From positions 24,941 to 88,940 of the forward strand of contig NZ_JAIMIA010000009.1 in assembly GCF_019966495.1 (NCBI RefSeq): DNA of 64,000 bases, given 5' to 3'. Every line of letters begins with the position of its first letter. Positions within the stretch are counted from its first letter, which is position 1. Made by a program: the position numbers and the translations under genes. Shown in pieces: positions 15,756-24,632 of this stretch. Under the pieces are notes generated by a model, which was not told the origin of the DNA, did no database searches, and was given only the letters and a program-made list of their open reading frames with translations. Origin of the DNA: Tateyamaria pelophila (GTDB lineage Bacteria > Pseudomonadota > Alphaproteobacteria > Rhodobacterales > Rhodobacteraceae).

Positions 15756-17996
15756 TCACTTTTGCCCGCGCAGATATTCCATGACGGCAGGGCGCGCGCT
15801 CATATCGCCACGGTGACGGGAATCCATGATCACCTTGCGCACCTCTTCCAGATTGGACCGCCGCAAGAGTGATTTTACCGGCCCGATGGAAGCAGGACGC
15901 ATGGACAGGCTGCGCATGCCAATGGCCGCAAAACACAACGCTTCAACGGGGCGGCCTGCATCCTCGCCGCAGAACGACAAAGGCGTGTTGGTCTGCGCGC
16001 AGCGCTCCACGATCCGTTCGATAAAGCTCAGGAACGAGATGTTGAGCGTGTCGTAACGGCGGCGCACACGTTCGTTTTCGCGATCCGCCGCAAAGAAGAA
16101 CTGTTTGAGGTCATTGCCGCCGATCGACAGAAACCCGACCTCCTCGAAAAACTTTTGCGGCGCAAAGGCGAGGCTGGGCGTTTCGAGCATGGCGCCAACC
16201 TCGATTTCAGACGGCAGCACATGCCCAAGGCGGCGTTCGCGGTCCATGGCCTTGTCCATCTCGGCCTTGGCCTGCGTGTATTCTTCGTATTGCGCCACGA
16301 AGGGGAACATGACCGTCAAGGGGCGGCCGTTCGCGGCACGGATCAATGCCTGCAACTGCATGCGCAGGATGCCTGGCTTGTCCAGCCCCACACGAATCGC
16401 ACGCCAGCCCAGGGCCGGGTTCGGTTCGTCATTGGGTTTCATGTATGGCAGAACCTTGTCAGACCCGATGTCGAGCGTCCGAAAGGCCACTCTTTTGCCA
16501 TTGGCGGCCTCGAGCACACGGGCATAAAGCGCGCTCAGCTCGGACCTTTGCGGCATCTTGTTGCGCACAAGGAACTGAAGCTCGGTCCGAAACAGGCCAA
16601 CGCCTTCGGCACCGGACCCCTGCAGCGATGGCAGATCAGCCATCAATCCTGCGTTCATATGCATTCCGATCACAGTCCCGCACAGGGTTTGCGCCGGTTT
16701 GTCGCGAATCGACGCATAGCGTTCGGTGGCCGCTGCCTGCATCGCCATCTTGTCGCGAAAGGCAGACACGACGCTGTCATCGGGACGCAGATGCACGATG
16801 CCCTGTTCGCCGTCCACCATCACGTGATCGCCGTTCAAGGCTTCGAGTGTTGCGCGCTCGACGTGCACGATCAGAGGGATCGCAAGGGCGCGCGCGACAA
16901 TGGCCGCATGGCTCCCCACGGACCCGGCCTCAAGGATGATGCCCTTGAGCTTGCGGTCATAATCAAGCAGCTCGGCCGGACCGATATTGCGGGCAACCAG
17001 GATCGGGTTTTCCGGCATTTCAGCCCCAGTGTCTGCGCCCTGCCCCGTGAGAATGCGCAACAGGCGGTTGGACAAATCGTCAAGATCGCTCAACCGTTCG
17101 CGCAGATAATTGTCCGTCGCCTGCCCGATGCGGGCACGGGCCAGCGATTGTTCCTTTTCGACGGCGGATTCAGCACTCAGACCGCTGCTGATGTCTTCTT
17201 CCATGCGCCGCATCCAGCCTTTGGAATTGGCGAACATGCGGTACGCTTCGAGGACTTCTTTTTGCTCCTTGTCAGCCGAGGCGTTGGTCAACATCTTGTC
17301 GACGCCCACACGCAACTCTTCCACGGCTTCGTTCAACCGCTCCAATTCCCGTTTCGGATCATCCGCAACCGGGTTGGTCACGACGACACGCGGTTCATGC
17401 AGCCAGATGTGGCCCTCCGCAACGCCCTCTTGGGCAACCGTCCCGCGCAACATGGTCGGTTGACTGTGGCGCGCACCCATTGCGCTGCCCTCGCCCACAA
17501 AGGCGCCAAGCTCGGCCATCTCGGCCAACACCATGGCGACGACTTCGAGGGCATAGACCTCATCCGCGGAAAATTCGCGAGACTGTTTGGACTGCACGAC
17601 CAAAACGCCCAGGGTTTCGCCCAAACGCAGAATCGGAATGCCCAGAAAGCTGGAAAAGACTTCTTCGCCTGTTTCCGGCATGAACCGAAAGCCGCTTTCC
17701 TGCGGCGCATTTGCTGTATTCACAACCTGCCGTCGGCGCGCAACCCGCCCTACCAGCCCCTCTCCGAGGCGCAGTCGGGTCTGGTGTACGGCTTCGGGAT
17801 TGAGCCCTTCCGTCGCACAAAGCTCCAGCGTGTCTTCGTCGCGAAACAGATAGACGGAGCATACTTCACTGCCGATGCTGGTCGCGATCAGGCTTGTGAT
17901 CTTGTCCAGCCGCATCTGGCCTGTGGCATCGCCCGCCATCTCGTCACGCAGCCGACCCAGCAACTTGCGGCTTTCGGTTTCAAAGCGTTCGGCCAT
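15756..17996 (-). CDS. ptsP: Phosphoenolpyruvate-protein phosphotransferase PtsP (EI-Ntr)
   Basis: This 746-residue enzyme I of the nitrogen-type phosphotransferase system moves phosphate from PEP to NPr. An N-terminal GAF domain (about 15-165) precedes the PTS enzyme I domains. The phosphohistidine is H363 in GSVGSHAAIVARAL. The C-terminal PEP-binding barrel shows GVGLFRTELQFLVRN, NPALGWRAIRVGLD and FCGEDAGRP with the active-site Cys. The length agrees with GAF-containing PtsP. It acts in the cytoplasm as a regulatory phosphorelay, not in sugar uptake. It lies downstream of lysC, a common Rhodobacteraceae arrangement, with 153 bases between. A GGGGGACG site precedes the ATG. Confidence 0.95.
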   Translation of the reverse strand: MAERFETESRKLLGRLRDEMAGDATGQMRLDKITSLIATSIGSEVCSVYLFRDEDTLELCATEGLNPEAVHQTRLRLGEGLVGRVARRRQVVNTANAPQESGFRFMPETGEEVFSSFLGIPILRLGETLGVLVVQSKQSREFSADEVYALEVVAMVLAEMAELGAFVGEGSAMGARHSQPTMLRGTVAQEGVAEGHIWLHEPRVVVTNPVADDPKRELERLNEAVEELRVGVDKMLTNASADKEQKEVLEAYRMFANSKGWMRRMEEDISSGLSAESAVEKEQSLARARIGQATDNYLRERLSDLDDLSNRLLRILTGQGADTGAEMPENPILVARNIGPAELLDYDRKLKGIILEAGSVGSHAAIVARALAIPLIVHVERATLEALNGDHVMVDGEQGIVHLRPDDSVVSAFRDKMAMQAAATERYASIRDKPAQTLCGTVIGMHMNAGLMADLPSLQGSGAEGVGLFRTELQFLVRNKMPQRSELSALYARVLEAANGKRVAFRTLDIGSDKVLPYMKPNDEPNPALGWRAIRVGLDKPGILRMQLQALIRAANGRPLTVMFPFVAQYEEYTQAKAEMDKAMDRERRLGHVLPSEIEVGAMLETPSLAFAPQKFFEEVGFLSIGGNDLKQFFFAADRENERVRRRYDTLNISFLSFIERIVERCAQTNTPLSFCGEDAGRPVEALCFAAIGMRSLSMRPASIGPVKSLLRRSNLEEVRKVIMDSRHRGDMSARPAVMEYLRGQK

Positions 17997-18149
17997 AGCC
18001 GTACGTCCCCCGTTTTGGTGCGCTCACAGCTAAATCACAGCACCGATCAAAGCGAAATGGCAAAGCGGCGGCGCGCCACCACTTTTGCTACTTTAAGTCG
18101 AACTAATACAGGTGCCTTGACCAATAATGCAAATTTTGCGCGCCGACGA

Positions 18150-19388
18150 TCAGGCTGCTTTTTCCAATTCGAACGCATCATGTAGCGCTTGAACGGCCAA
18201 CTCCACATATTTACGGTCGATCAGCACGCTGATCTTGATCTCGGACGTGGTGATGACCCGGATGTTGATGCCTTCCGCGCTCAGGACCCGGAACATCTTC
18301 GCCGCAACGCCGGTGTGGCTGCGCATGCCGATCCCAACGACGCTGACCTTGGCCACATCGGTGTCCGCGATCAGTTCCTGATAGTTGATGACGCTGTCGA
18401 CCTTGGCATCCGCCATCGCTTTTTCCGCGCGCGCCACTTCGTTGGTCGGGCAGGACCACGTCATGTCGGTGCGCCCCTCTTCGGCAATGTTCTGGACGAT
18501 CATGTCGACATTCACCCCCGCATCGCTGAGAGCAGTAAAGATCGTGGCGGCAATCCCGGGGCGGTCAGCCACGCTGACCAATGTCATTTTGGCCTCGTCC
18601 CGCGAAAAGGCGACGCCTGCCACTACATTGCTTTCCATGATGTCCTCCTCGGCGCAGACCAAAGTGCCTGCCTCATCGCTTGGTTCTTCGAAACTCGACA
18701 AAACGCGCAAACGCACGTTGTAGCGCATGGCCAGCTCGACCGACCGCGTCTGGAGCACCTTGGCCCCGAGACTGGCCAGTTCCAGCATCTCTTCAAAAGC
18801 AATCCTGTCGAGTTTACGGGCCTTTGACGACACCCGCGGGTCGGTGGTATAAACACCGTCCACGTCTGTATAAATGTCGCACCGCTCCGCCTCGAAGGCC
18901 GCGGCAAAAGCCACGGCTGTGGTGTCACTGCCGCCACGGCCCAATGTGGTGATGCGTCCTTCGGGGCTGATCCCCTGAAAGCCCGCCACAACGGCAACGC
19001 GCATACCTTCGGCAAATTTCGCATTGATATTGGTTGGCGGGATGCCCTCGATGCGTGCGCTGGAATGGGCCGATGTCGTCTGCACCGGTACTTGCCACCC
19101 TTGCCAACTGCGTGCGGGCACATCCATCTCTTGCAATGTCAGGGCCATCAGACCGGCTGTGACATTTTCACCGCTGGACACAACGGCATCATATTCGCGT
19201 GCATCAAAGAGGGGCGACGTTTCGTTGACCCAGCCGACCAGTTCATTGGTCTTGCCGGACATTGCCGAAACGATGACGATCACGTCATAGCCCTTGGCCA
19301 CCTCAACACCCACACGCTTGGCAGCGCGGCGGATCCGGTCAAGAGTGGCCACGGATGTACCACCAAATTTCATCACAAGAACAGGCAT
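18150..19388 (-). CDS. lysC: Aspartate kinase
   Basis: This 412-residue aspartokinase phosphorylates aspartate, the first step toward lysine, threonine, methionine and diaminopimelate. The N-terminal MKFGGTSVA motif and the LGRGGSDTTAVAFAAA active-site region are present, followed by two C-terminal ACT domains (about 265-410; MTLVSVADRPGIAATIF and VSVVGIGMRSHTGVAAKMF) that bind lysine/threonine for feedback. An internal start for a beta subunit is possible, as in related kinases. I place the start at the ATG at 19388; a GTG one codon upstream is the alternative. The gene precedes ptsP on the same strand. Confidence 0.95.
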   Translation of the reverse strand: MPVLVMKFGGTSVATLDRIRRAAKRVGVEVAKGYDVIVIVSAMSGKTNELVGWVNETSPLFDAREYDAVVSSGENVTAGLMALTLQEMDVPARSWQGWQVPVQTTSAHSSARIEGIPPTNINAKFAEGMRVAVVAGFQGISPEGRITTLGRGGSDTTAVAFAAAFEAERCDIYTDVDGVYTTDPRVSSKARKLDRIAFEEMLELASLGAKVLQTRSVELAMRYNVRLRVLSSFEEPSDEAGTLVCAEEDIMESNVVAGVAFSRDEAKMTLVSVADRPGIAATIFTALSDAGVNVDMIVQNIAEEGRTDMTWSCPTNEVARAEKAMADAKVDSVINYQELIADTDVAKVSVVGIGMRSHTGVAAKMFRVLSAEGINIRVITTSEIKISVLIDRKYVELAVQALHDAFELEKAA

Positions 19389-19517
19389 CACGGCCTCACG
19401 TCAAAATCCCGATGGGCCATACGCTGACCCGCCCTCAAGCGCAAGGTGCACGAACGCCCCTCTCGTTTATTCCTGAGATTTCCGCGATGACAGTGCAATC
19501 ATCACCGACAGGGCCCC

Positions 19518-19543
19518 CAAGAAAATTCGTACGAATTTTCTTG
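19518..19543. repeat. 26-base perfect palindrome after the SDR gene
   Basis: This is a perfect 26-base palindrome, each arm being CAAGAAAATTCGT read to the centre. It lies 10 bases past the SDR stop on the minus strand and before lysC. No U-run follows outside the stem, but the distal arm itself contains TTTTCTT. The TTCG...CGAA core matches the palindromes at 26.5 and 51.8 kb, so I regard it as one of the same family, probably an RNA 3'-end hairpin. Confidence 0.7.
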
Positions 19544-19553
19544 TCCCGCGCGG

Positions 19554-20195
19554 TCAATACGGATGCGCTTGCCCATCCCAGGTTTCGAACACACCGCTCG
19601 TATCCAAAGACAAGGCTTCAAATCTGTCGACAAGACCTGCCACGGATTGGTCCACCGTGATGGCGGCCGTGCGTCCGCCCATATCGGTCTGCACCCAACC
19701 TGGATGATAAATCCCGACGGCAATATCCCCCGCCAGTTCAGCCGCCAGATTGCGCCCGACATTCAACACCGCAGCTTTGGATGCACGGTAGATATAGCTG
19801 CCCCCCGGCGCGCGCGTATGCGACGCCATTTGCGACGAAATGATTGCTATCTTGGGTGCCGTCGCAGCCCGCAGATTCGGCAACATGGATTGGATCGTCA
19901 AAAATACACCCGTCACATTGGCTGCAAAGCTCTGCGCCCACAGATCCGGCGCATAGCCGGTTTCCAGGGACTCGCCTTTGTCCAGGTATATACCGGCATT
20001 GCACACCAAAAGGTCTACCGCTTGTCCCGCCAACGCCGCGGACATCGCCGCATGGTCCGCAGGTTGTGTCACATCAAGTGTTATATCAGCGCCCGCAGAC
20101 CGGCCCGTCCCGGTCACCTTGTGGCCTTGATCACGGTAATGCGCGGCCAAGCCTGCGCCGATGCCACGCGTGGCACCTGTAATGACGATATGCAT
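19554..20195 (-). CDS. Short-chain dehydrogenase/reductase family oxidoreductase
   Basis: This 213-residue short SDR protein has the cofactor motif TGATRGIG at residues 6-13, LLVCNAGIY, and a complete catalytic set including SSQ and YRASK. It is shorter than classical SDRs and resembles the CsgA/sniffer-like branch, whose substrates are mostly unknown. It overlaps nothing: its ATG lies 5 bases after the DUF1178 stop, so those two are co-transcribed. A 26-base palindrome follows its stop. The specific reaction is not assignable. Confidence 0.85.
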   Translation of the reverse strand: MHIVITGATRGIGAGLAAHYRDQGHKVTGTGRSAGADITLDVTQPADHAAMSAALAGQAVDLLVCNAGIYLDKGESLETGYAPDLWAQSFAANVTGVFLTIQSMLPNLRAATAPKIAIISSQMASHTRAPGGSYIYRASKAAVLNVGRNLAAELAGDIAVGIYHPGWVQTDMGGRTAAITVDQSVAGLVDRFEALSLDTSGVFETWDGQAHPY

Positions 20196-20200
20196 GAAAT

Positions 20201-20647
20201 TCAGTTCGCTTTGCGTGTTGGAATGAAGGGCAACGGGAGCACAGGCACTCCGTCTTCGATCAGCGCCTTTGCTTCGGTCAGGTTGGCCTCGCCCCAGATG
20301 GGTTTTTCCGGTGAATCTCCGAGGTGCATGGCGCGGGCCTGTCTGGCAAAGTTTCCGCCGACATAGGTGGCGTTCTTTTCGACGGAATCGCGCATTTCAG
20401 ACAGGGCCTTGGCCATATCGTGCGCGGGAACGTCCGGAGCGTCATGCGTTTCGGGCGTGCCCACGGACAAGGGTCGCTCGCGTGCAGTGCTGACGTTCGG
20501 AGCCATGATCGCCTTGCCAACATCGCGCGCACCACAGACCACACAACTGACATGGCCGCCCGCTTTGAGCGTGTCATAGGCATCAGCCGAGGCGAACCAA
20601 CTTTCAAACACATGGCCATCGCGGCATTTCAGGGCGTATTTTATCAT
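20201..20647 (-). CDS. DUF1178 family protein with N-terminal Cys motif
   Basis: This 148-residue protein opens with MIKYALKCRDGHVFESWF and has a CVVCG pair (C35, C38) that with C8 and H12 may bind zinc, the hallmark of DUF1178. The remainder is polar, with a C-terminal EANLTEAKALIEDGVPVLPLPF segment common in the family. The function is unknown. It precedes the SDR gene by 5 bases and follows the NUDIX gene by 55 bases on the same strand. Confidence 0.85.
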   Translation of the reverse strand: MIKYALKCRDGHVFESWFASADAYDTLKAGGHVSCVVCGARDVGKAIMAPNVSTARERPLSVGTPETHDAPDVPAHDMAKALSEMRDSVEKNATYVGGNFARQARAMHLGDSPEKPIWGEANLTEAKALIEDGVPVLPLPFIPTRKAN

Positions 20648-20702
20648 TGTGACCGTAATTTAGGTGCTGCACCAGAAATAGCAATCGGTTCGCGTGCCGC
20701 GA

Positions 20703-21176
20703 TCACCACCCGATGCGTGGGTCAAAATCACGCAGGATGCGCGCCAATTCTGGTTCGCCAACCATGTTGGCCGCCTGTTTTCGGCTGAACCACTTGCGTT
20801 TACGCTGGCCTTGTTCCGGAAAGTCTCTCGCCAGCGATTTCACCTTCACCGCATATATCATCGCCACGCAGGGCAACATTTCGTCCTCATCCAGCATCTT
20901 GGTATAAGAAAACAACCCTAGGGGCCGCCCCTCGGCGTGTCCGACGACGCCCGCTTCTTCCCACGCCTCCTGAGCCGCACTTTTTTGCGGGGTCAGCCCG
21001 TCGATCGGCCATCCTTTGGGCACAATCCAGCGTCCGGTGCGCCGCGTGGTCACCAGGAGAATTTGAACTTTGTTTCCTTTGAGCCTGTAACACAACGCTG
21101 CAAACTGCGTGCGGATGGACGTTTTAGGCGATTTGCCAAAATTCAAAGGCAACTGTTTAATAATGGGGGCGGTCAC
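20703..21176 (-). CDS. NUDIX hydrolase
   Basis: This 157-residue NUDIX protein probably cleaves nucleoside-diphosphate-linked or diphosphoinositol-type substrates. The Nudix box is at about residues 51-73: GWPIDGLTPQKSAAQEAWEEAGVVG. It keeps the metal-binding EAWEEAG core but has Gln for the usual Arg and Leu for the first Glu, as in the diphosphoinositol polyphosphate hydrolase-like subgroup. I chose a GTG start at 21176 because a GAGGAGGG ribosome-binding site lies about 8 bases upstream; the open frame continuing to 21296 has no such site. It is divergent from modA. Confidence 0.85.
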   Translation of the reverse strand: MTAPIIKQLPLNFGKSPKTSIRTQFAALCYRLKGNKVQILLVTTRRTGRWIVPKGWPIDGLTPQKSAAQEAWEEAGVVGHAEGRPLGLFSYTKMLDEDEMLPCVAMIYAVKVKSLARDFPEQGQRKRKWFSRKQAANMVGEPELARILRDFDPRIGW

Positions 21177-21352
21177 TGCAAAGACCCTCCTCTTTTTTCG
21201 ATTTGTATCGTATTTCTCAGGCGAATTCCAGAATCTTCGTTTATTCCCAGTGTACAAAGCGCCCTGAGCGGCACCTTGGTGCAGTTGAGAGCGCAATTTG
21301 CCGCCTTTCTTCTCTTGAGCCGGGACACCGCATCCCCAATAGTACGCCTGTG

Positions 21353-22087
21353 ATGAAAACCTCCGTGTGGATCAAAGGCTTGGCGGTCGCCCTGTCTTGC
21401 GCCCTTCTGGCGCAGGCGGGGTATGCAGAACCTGTTCGGATATTCGCGGCGGCCAGCCTGCAAGGGCCACTCGATGAGATTGCACGGGACTGGGACACGG
21501 AAGTCGTCATCAGCTATGGCGGCAGCGGCACGCTGGCACGCCAGGTCAGCCTTGGCGCACCGACAGATATCGTGATTCTCGCCAACACAGCGTGGATGGA
21601 CTGGCTTTTGGAAAACGGCCACGTCACCGGTCCCGCAACAGACATCATTTCAAACCGGTTGGTTCTTATTGGGCCTTTGGGCGACACGCCCCTGCCCAAT
21701 CCGACAGCATCAGAATTGCTGGACCGACTTCAGGGCGGACGTTTGGCCATGGGACAGCACCTGTCCGTTCCCGCAGGGATCTATGCTCAGGCGTGGCTGC
21801 AAGATATCGGTGCTTGGGATACGTTGCGCTCTCACCTTGCCGAGACGGACAACGTCCGCGCTGCATTGCTGCTTGTGGCGCGCGGCGAGTTGCCGCTGGG
21901 TGTAGTCTATGCCTCTGACGCAGCCGCAAGCCCGGCCGTCTCCGCGCTCTGGTCCGTTCCACCATCACACCACCCCCCCATCCGATACAGCGCCGCCGCA
22001 TTGACCCCGACAGGGGCCGATTTTCTGACCTATCTGGGCACCCGGACAGATACATTCGTCGCCGCCGGCTTCACGGCCCTGCCATGA
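21353..22087 (+). CDS. modA: Molybdate ABC transporter periplasmic binding protein
   Basis: This 244-residue molybdate-binding protein has a signal peptide at residues 1-25 (VALSCALLAQAGYA). The mature start VRIFAAASLQGPLDEIA, the GGSGTLARQVSLGAPTDIVILAN segment and SVPAGIYAQAWL are conserved ModA features that bind the oxyanion. It is the first gene of modABC, with an ATGA overlap to modB. The spacer upstream (21177-21352), shared with the divergent NUDIX gene, shows no recognisable ModE box or molybdenum-cofactor riboswitch. Confidence 0.93.
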   Translation: MKTSVWIKGLAVALSCALLAQAGYAEPVRIFAAASLQGPLDEIARDWDTEVVISYGGSGTLARQVSLGAPTDIVILANTAWMDWLLENGHVTGPATDIISNRLVLIGPLGDTPLPNPTASELLDRLQGGRLAMGQHLSVPAGIYAQAWLQDIGAWDTLRSHLAETDNVRAALLLVARGELPLGVVYASDAAASPAVSALWSVPPSHHPPIRYSAAALTPTGADFLTYLGTRTDTFVAAGFTALP

Positions 22088-22776
22088 TGTTGGACGCCGC
22101 AGGTTGGGAGGCGCTGCGCCTGTCGCTGCTTGTCGGGGTGACGGCCACAGCATTTGCCTTACCGCTGGCCATTTGGGTGGCATGGCTGCTGGCGCGCGGT
22201 GAATTCTGGGGCAAGGCGGCGTTGAACGCCCTTGTGCACCTGCCGCTGGTGTTGCCCCCGGTCGTCACAGGCTATTTGCTCTTGATCGCCTTCGGGCGCA
22301 CTGGCCCCATCGGCATATTCCTCGAAGAAACCATCGGCCTTGTACTGGCTTTCCGGTGGACAGGGGCGGTTCTGGCATCCATCGTCATGGGGTTCCCTCT
22401 TATGGTGCGTGCCATTCGGCTGGCGATCGAGGCGGTCGATCCCAAGCTGGAACAGGCCGCGCGCACGCTGGGCGCACCGGGGCATGCGGTGTTTCGCACC
22501 GTTACCCTGCCCCTGATTCTGCCGGGTATCCTCGCGGGCGGCGTCATGGGTTTTGCCAAAGCCATCGGTGAGTTCGGCGCGACCATTACATTCGTCGCCA
22601 ACATTCCCGGAGAGACGCAAACGCTGCCCTCGGCCATCTACGCGCTGCTGCAAGTCCCGGGCGGCGAAGATACTGCGATAAGCCTCGTGATCTGGGCCTG
22701 CATCCTGGCGCTCTCGGCGGTCGTGTTGTCGGAATGGCTGGCACGCCGCGTGGCCGCGAGGATCGCGGGCGCATGA
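22084..22776 (+). CDS. modB: Molybdate ABC transporter permease
   Basis: This 230-residue inner-membrane permease has five to six helices. The EAA loop LEQAARTLGAPGHAVFRTVTLPLILPGI and the following GFAKAIGEFGATITFVANIPGETQTLP are diagnostic of ModB. Four-base ATGA overlaps join it to modA upstream and modC downstream, indicating tight translational coupling. Confidence 0.95.
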   Translation: MMLDAAGWEALRLSLLVGVTATAFALPLAIWVAWLLARGEFWGKAALNALVHLPLVLPPVVTGYLLLIAFGRTGPIGIFLEETIGLVLAFRWTGAVLASIVMGFPLMVRAIRLAIEAVDPKLEQAARTLGAPGHAVFRTVTLPLILPGILAGGVMGFAKAIGEFGATITFVANIPGETQTLPSAIYALLQVPGGEDTAISLVIWACILALSAVVLSEWLARRVAARIAGA

Positions 22777-23873
22777 CACTCAGCGTCGCACTCCAGCACA
22801 ACCAGGGGGCCTTTTGCCTCGATGTGGCCTTTGACGCCGGTCCCGGTGTCACCGCCTTGTTTGGCAGGTCCGGCGCTGGCAAGACGACGATTGTGAACGC
22901 CGTTGCAGGCCTGCTCAGGCCAGATACGGCACACATCACGCTGGACGGTGTAACCTTCAACGATACCGCCACGTTCCTGCCAGCGCACAAACGGCGCGTG
23001 GGCTATGTCTTTCAGGATGCGCGTCTGTTTCCCCACCTCACTGTCGCGCAAAATCTCGACTATGCGCTGCGCTTCGGCGCCCGGCCCAGGGGACGCGACC
23101 GGATCATCGAAATGCTGGGCATCGGTGATCTGCTGGCACGCCGCCCCGCGACGCTGTCGGGCGGGGAAAAACAGCGGGTAGCGCTCGGTCGGGCCTTGCT
23201 GGCCGATCCGCGGTTGCTGTTGATGGACGAACCGCTCGCCGCTCTGGATGGGCCTCGCAAGGCCGAGATCCTGCCCTATCTGGATCGGCTCAAGACCGAA
23301 AGCGCGGTGCCGATCCTCTATGTCAGTCACGCCGTCGAAGAGGTCGCCCGTCTGGCGGATCACATGGTTCTACTGACCGATGGAAAGGTTGTGCGGCACG
23401 GGCCGCTGATGGACGTGATGGCCGACCCGGCGGCAGTGCCGCTGCTGGGCGTACGCGAGGCCGGCGCCGTTTTGCGCGCGACGGTCGAGGCGCATGGCGA
23501 CGACGGCCTGAGCACGTTGCGCGTCGCGGCAGGCCCCTTGCAGTTGATGGGGGTCGAGGCCCCCGTCGGCGCAGAAATACGCCTGCGTGTTCTGGCCCAG
23601 GATGTGCTGTTATCGCTTGAGCATCCCACGGGGCTCAGTGCGCAAAACATCCTGCCCGTCACAATCCTGGCCATCAAATCGGGCGATGGTCCGGGCGCTG
23701 CGATCGCGCTGGATGCGGCAGGTGATACGCTGCTGGCGCGGGTGACCTCGCGGGCCGTGGCGTCGATGGACCTTGCCCCCGGCAAGTCCGTGTTTGCCGT
23801 CATCAAGGCCACGTCCATCGCGCAGACCGCCATTTCCGGCGGCGTTATTTCAGGTGCAAAACCCGCGCCCTGA
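22773..23873 (+). CDS. modC: Molybdate ABC transporter ATP-binding protein
   Basis: This 366-residue ATPase has Walker A GRSGAGKTT, Q-loop YVFQDARLFPHLTV, signature LSGGEKQRVALGRALL, Walker B LLLMDEPLAALD and switch His in YVSHAVEEVARLAD. A C-terminal TOBE/molybdate-binding domain (about 290-360; LSAQNILPVTILAIKSGDG) identifies ModC. The ATG overlaps the modB stop (ATGA). The 3' end overlaps the converging EcsC gene by 29 bases, so its last nine codons are also the end of the other gene read in reverse. Confidence 0.94.
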   Translation: MTLSVALQHNQGAFCLDVAFDAGPGVTALFGRSGAGKTTIVNAVAGLLRPDTAHITLDGVTFNDTATFLPAHKRRVGYVFQDARLFPHLTVAQNLDYALRFGARPRGRDRIIEMLGIGDLLARRPATLSGGEKQRVALGRALLADPRLLLMDEPLAALDGPRKAEILPYLDRLKTESAVPILYVSHAVEEVARLADHMVLLTDGKVVRHGPLMDVMADPAAVPLLGVREAGAVLRATVEAHGDDGLSTLRVAAGPLQLMGVEAPVGAEIRLRVLAQDVLLSLEHPTGLSAQNILPVTILAIKSGDGPGAAIALDAAGDTLLARVTSRAVASMDLAPGKSVFAVIKATSIAQTAISGGVISGAKPAP

Positions 23874-24600
23874 GTTGCTCGACCACCTGTTCTTGCGGCA
23901 AGTCCGCGGCGATGGCCAACCGGCGCACCCCGAAATGCACGTGGGCCATATCGGTATAATAGCTCGTATAGGCGTAGTTCGTCGCTGCCCCTGCCACCGC
24001 GCCCAAGACCGGCACCGTCTGGGCGGCGAGTTTCTGCCCCATCACAACGGCAAGGCGCGGGGCGACACGGGCGATGACAGCCTGCATCGCCGTGCCGGTA
24101 AAGGCCAGCCGTGCGGACAAAAAAGCGATGTCGCTGCCGTCGTCATGCTCAAGCGGACCCGCAGAGGAAAAGACCTGTACGCAATCAAAGCGCACCGACT
24201 CCGTACTTGGGTCAAAGCCGTGCTCGACAGCGACCCCTTCGATCACGCGCAACAAAAGCGTCGTGGTCACGGGCAATTCGGCAAGCGCCGTGGGCAAGCC
24301 CCCAAAGCCGCCCGCCGCCCCCATCGCGGTGCCCACGGCCGTGTTCAGCCATTCGGATTGATCCGGAACCCACTTGCGCGACTTGCTGGCGGCGATCATG
24401 GCCTGTTCAAGGGCCGCGCGGGTTGCCGTGTTCAATTGTTGGGAGACAGGCTCGGGCAACCGATCCAGAAGGCTTTCTGCCCGAGTGCCCAACAGGTTCA
24501 GAACCTGAATGCCCACTCCTCCTGCAGCCTTGTAGCGCTTGGCCAAGCGCTGAAGCTCTTCGTCGGGATCAATCGGGTCGGCAAGGACAATTTCGTTCAT
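23845..24600 (-). CDS. EcsC family protein
   Basis: This 251-residue protein matches the EcsC family: an N-terminal LAKRYKAAGGVGIQVLNLLG, then TAVGTAMGAAGGFGGLPTALAELPVTTTLLLRVIEGVA with glycine-rich hydrophobic helices, and a C-terminal AAQTVPVLGAVAGAATNYAYTSYY. The family is named after a Bacillus gene linked to secretion, but its molecular role is not known. It converges with modC and overlaps it by 29 bases. It lies 32 bases downstream of the GNAT gene on the same strand. Confidence 0.85.
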   Translation of the reverse strand: MNEIVLADPIDPDEELQRLAKRYKAAGGVGIQVLNLLGTRAESLLDRLPEPVSQQLNTATRAALEQAMIAASKSRKWVPDQSEWLNTAVGTAMGAAGGFGGLPTALAELPVTTTLLLRVIEGVAVEHGFDPSTESVRFDCVQVFSSAGPLEHDDGSDIAFLSARLAFTGTAMQAVIARVAPRLAVVMGQKLAAQTVPVLGAVAGAATNYAYTSYYTDMAHVHFGVRRLAIAADLPQEQVVEQLRARVLHLK

Positions 24601-24632
24601 GGATCATTAAGTGGGGCATCCTGCCCCGGTTT

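Noticed and set aside
16155..18185. Plus-strand open frame of 676 codons opposite ptsP
   Set aside because: It mirrors the ptsP codons and shows no conserved segment; ptsP is certain.
21177..21352. Possible ModE box or molybdenum cofactor riboswitch upstream of modA
   Set aside because: I looked for the usual palindromic Mo-box and for a multi-stem riboswitch layout and found only a small GCACC/GGTGC stem.
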